6,027 nucleotides of DNA from Deltaproteobacteria bacterium (lineage in GTDB: Bacteria; Desulfobacterota; Desulfobaccia; Desulfobaccales; 0-14-0-80-60-11): positions 1-6,027 of the forward strand of contig JAKAGH010000201.1 of assembly GCA_021817645.1 (NCBI GenBank). Reading direction: 5' to 3'. Numbering within the stretch: the first letter of the stretch is position 1; each line of letters begins with the position of its first letter. Below the pieces are notes generated by a model. The model was not told the origin of the DNA and did not search any database. It saw nothing but the letters and a program-made list of their open reading frames with translations. A program made the position numbers and the translations under genes. Positions 4,899-6,027 of the stretch are shown piece by piece.

Positions 4899-5976
4899 CG
4901 AATTCCGGGATAAGGACCTGGTCCGGGACATCGTCCGGCGGCTGGGGCAGTTTGCGGCCGGTCCGGCCACCATTATGGAGGTGTGCGGCACCCATACCAT
5001 GGCCGCGGCCCGCTTCGGGTTGAAAACGCTGCTGCCTCCCGGGGTCAGCCTGGTTTCCGGGCCCGGCTGTCCCGTGTGCGTCACCGCCCAGGCGGACCTG
5101 GACGGCTTTCTGGCCCTGGGCCAGGAGCCCGGGATCATCCTCTCCTCTTTCGGCGATATGCTGCGGGTGCCGGGCACTGCCACCTCCCTGGAGAAGGAGC
5201 GGGCTGCAGGCGCGGCCGTCAGGGTGGTCTATTCCCCCCTGGACGCCGTGGACCTGGCCTGGCAGGAGACCGGCAAGCAGGTGGTCTTCTTCGGCGTGGG
5301 TTTTGAGACCACCATGCCCGCCACGGCCGTGGCCATCCAGGTGGCGGCAGCGGACAACCTGCCCAATTTTTCCGTATTCTGTGTGCACAAGACCATGCCC
5401 GCGGCTCTCCGGGCCTTGCTCGCCGCCGAAGAAATCAAGGTTTCCGGCCTGCTCTGTCCCGGCCATGTGACCACCATCATCGGCGCGGCGGCCTATGATT
5501 TCATTCCCCGGGAGTTCGGCATACCCTGTGCGGTGACGGGCTTCGAACCCCTGGACCTGCTTCTGGGCATCGACTCCATTCTGCACCAGATTGCCCAGGG
5601 ACAGGCCCGGGTGGATAACGTTTATACCCGGGCCGTGCAGGTCCAACCCAATCCCCGGGCCCAGGCGCTCCTGGCGGACGTCTTTGCCCCGGCCGACGCC
5701 CCGTGGCGGGGACTGGGGGTTATCCCCGGGAGCGGCCTTACCATCCGGAAAAAATACCGGCAGTATGACGCCCGCACCCGGTTTGCCGCAGTTCTGGCCC
5801 AGGTGCCCCCGCCGCCGCCTTCGGCCTGCCGCTGCGGCGAAGTGCTGCGGGGCGTGCTGCGGCCCAAGGAATGCCCCCTCTTTGACCAGGCCTGCTCCCC
5901 CTCGCACCCCCTGGGGCCCTGCATGGTCTCCAGCGAAGGCGCCTGCGCCGCGGTGTTCCGGTATGAGCGGGAGTGA
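4885..5976 (+). CDS. hypD: HypD iron-sulfur scaffold protein, [NiFe]-hydrogenase maturation
   Basis: Cytoplasmic [4Fe-4S] protein of 363 residues, near the usual ~360-375. With HypC it holds the iron while two CN (from HypE, charged by HypF) and one CO are attached; its cluster and thiols are thought to supply redox chemistry. Family motifs appear in order: IMEVCGTHTMAAARFG with the essential C34; SGPGCPVCVT with C62 and C65; SSFGDMLRVPG; FGVGFETTMPATA; CPGHVTTIIG (191-200); CAVTGFEPLDLL. The C-terminal cluster region has C315, C317, C330, C337, C346 and C354, in CRCGEVLRG, PKECPLFDQAC and GPCMVSSEGACAAVF. All expected cysteines are present, so it should be functional. The start at 4885 is chosen for its RBS and the family N-terminus MKFIDEFRDK. 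It overlaps hypC by 14 bases. hypE would be the usual next gene but lies beyond the window. Confidence 0.98.
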   Translation: MKFIDEFRDKDLVRDIVRRLGQFAAGPATIMEVCGTHTMAAARFGLKTLLPPGVSLVSGPGCPVCVTAQADLDGFLALGQEPGIILSSFGDMLRVPGTATSLEKERAAGAAVRVVYSPLDAVDLAWQETGKQVVFFGVGFETTMPATAVAIQVAAADNLPNFSVFCVHKTMPAALRALLAAEEIKVSGLLCPGHVTTIIGAAAYDFIPREFGIPCAVTGFEPLDLLLGIDSILHQIAQGQARVDNVYTRAVQVQPNPRAQALLADVFAPADAPWRGLGVIPGSGLTIRKKYRQYDARTRFAAVLAQVPPPPPSACRCGEVLRGVLRPKECPLFDQACSPSHPLGPCMVSSEGACAAVFRYERE

Positions 5977-5983
5977 AAAGATT

Positions 5984-6027
5984 TGGGGGAGGGGGCCAGG
6001 GGTCACAGACCCCTGCCCCCTCCCCCA
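5984..6027 (+). repeat. Gene-end palindrome after hypD
   Basis: The left arm (5984-6003) pairs with the right arm (6009-6027) in 19 base pairs with one bulged C (5997) around the 5-base loop CACAG. It begins 8 bases after the hypD stop and reaches the window edge, so it may be longer. Its core GGGAGGGGGCCAGGGG matches the plan of the palindrome after hypF (GGGAGAGGGCCAAGGG). No T-tract is visible inside the window. Confidence 0.8.

Noticed and set aside
4173..5183. Minus-strand open frame of 336 codons
   Set aside because: It lies opposite hypF, hypC and hypD, whose family motifs are unmistakable; its translation is rich in G, P, R and Q, typical of antisense GC-rich DNA.
4870..6006. Minus-strand open frame of 378 codons opposite hypD
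   Set aside because: Its H-, G- and P-rich composition without motifs marks it as an antisense shadow of hypD.

Overview
The window joins the end of an integrated element to a hydrogenase-maturation gene cluster. No taxonomic marker is present. Three things suggest a GC-rich anaerobic or hydrogen-metabolising bacterium, possibly a Desulfobacterota-like lineage: the genes for assembling the Fe(CN)2CO centre of [NiFe]-hydrogenase, a tRNA-Arg(ACG) with an encoded CCA, and GC-rich palindromes after genes. The phylum is a guess from general impression, not a computed result.

Positions 1-1777, left side: about 480 bases of relatively AT-rich sequence without a convincing gene come first. An excisionase-like helix-turn-helix ORF follows (487-843), overlapped in another frame by a complete tyrosine recombinase gene (644-1756). 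The recombinase stops only 21 bases from the 3' end of a minus-strand tRNA-Arg gene (1778-1855). Integrase-tRNA adjacency of this kind is typical of a genomic island or prophage that used the tRNA 3' end as its attachment site. The island would extend leftward out of the window, so its cargo and far att site are not visible.

Positions 1857-2234, boundary: this stretch carries a good minus-strand promoter for the tRNA, a 7-bp hairpin in the pre-tRNA leader, a roughly 126-bp inverted-repeat element resembling a small interspersed (MITE-like) repeat, and an extended -10 element ahead of hypF.

Positions 2235-5976, right side: hypF, hypC and hypD all lie on the plus strand. HypF makes the carbamoyl adenylate that supplies cyanide via HypE. 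HypC and HypD form the scaffold on which the Fe(CN)2CO unit is built before delivery to the hydrogenase large subunit. hypC and hypD overlap by 14 bases and are certainly co-transcribed. hypF is separated from them by 141 bases holding a palindrome, a weak intrinsic-terminator candidate and a short tandem 7-mer array. A second palindrome of the same kind follows hypD and runs to the window edge. hypE, hypA, hypB and hydrogenase structural genes are not in the window.

I found no clear evidence of an undescribed system. The most interesting points are the paired gene-end palindromes, the overlap of the HTH and integrase genes, the 11-bp duplication that decides where the integrase ends, and the unexplained 480 bases inside the island end.
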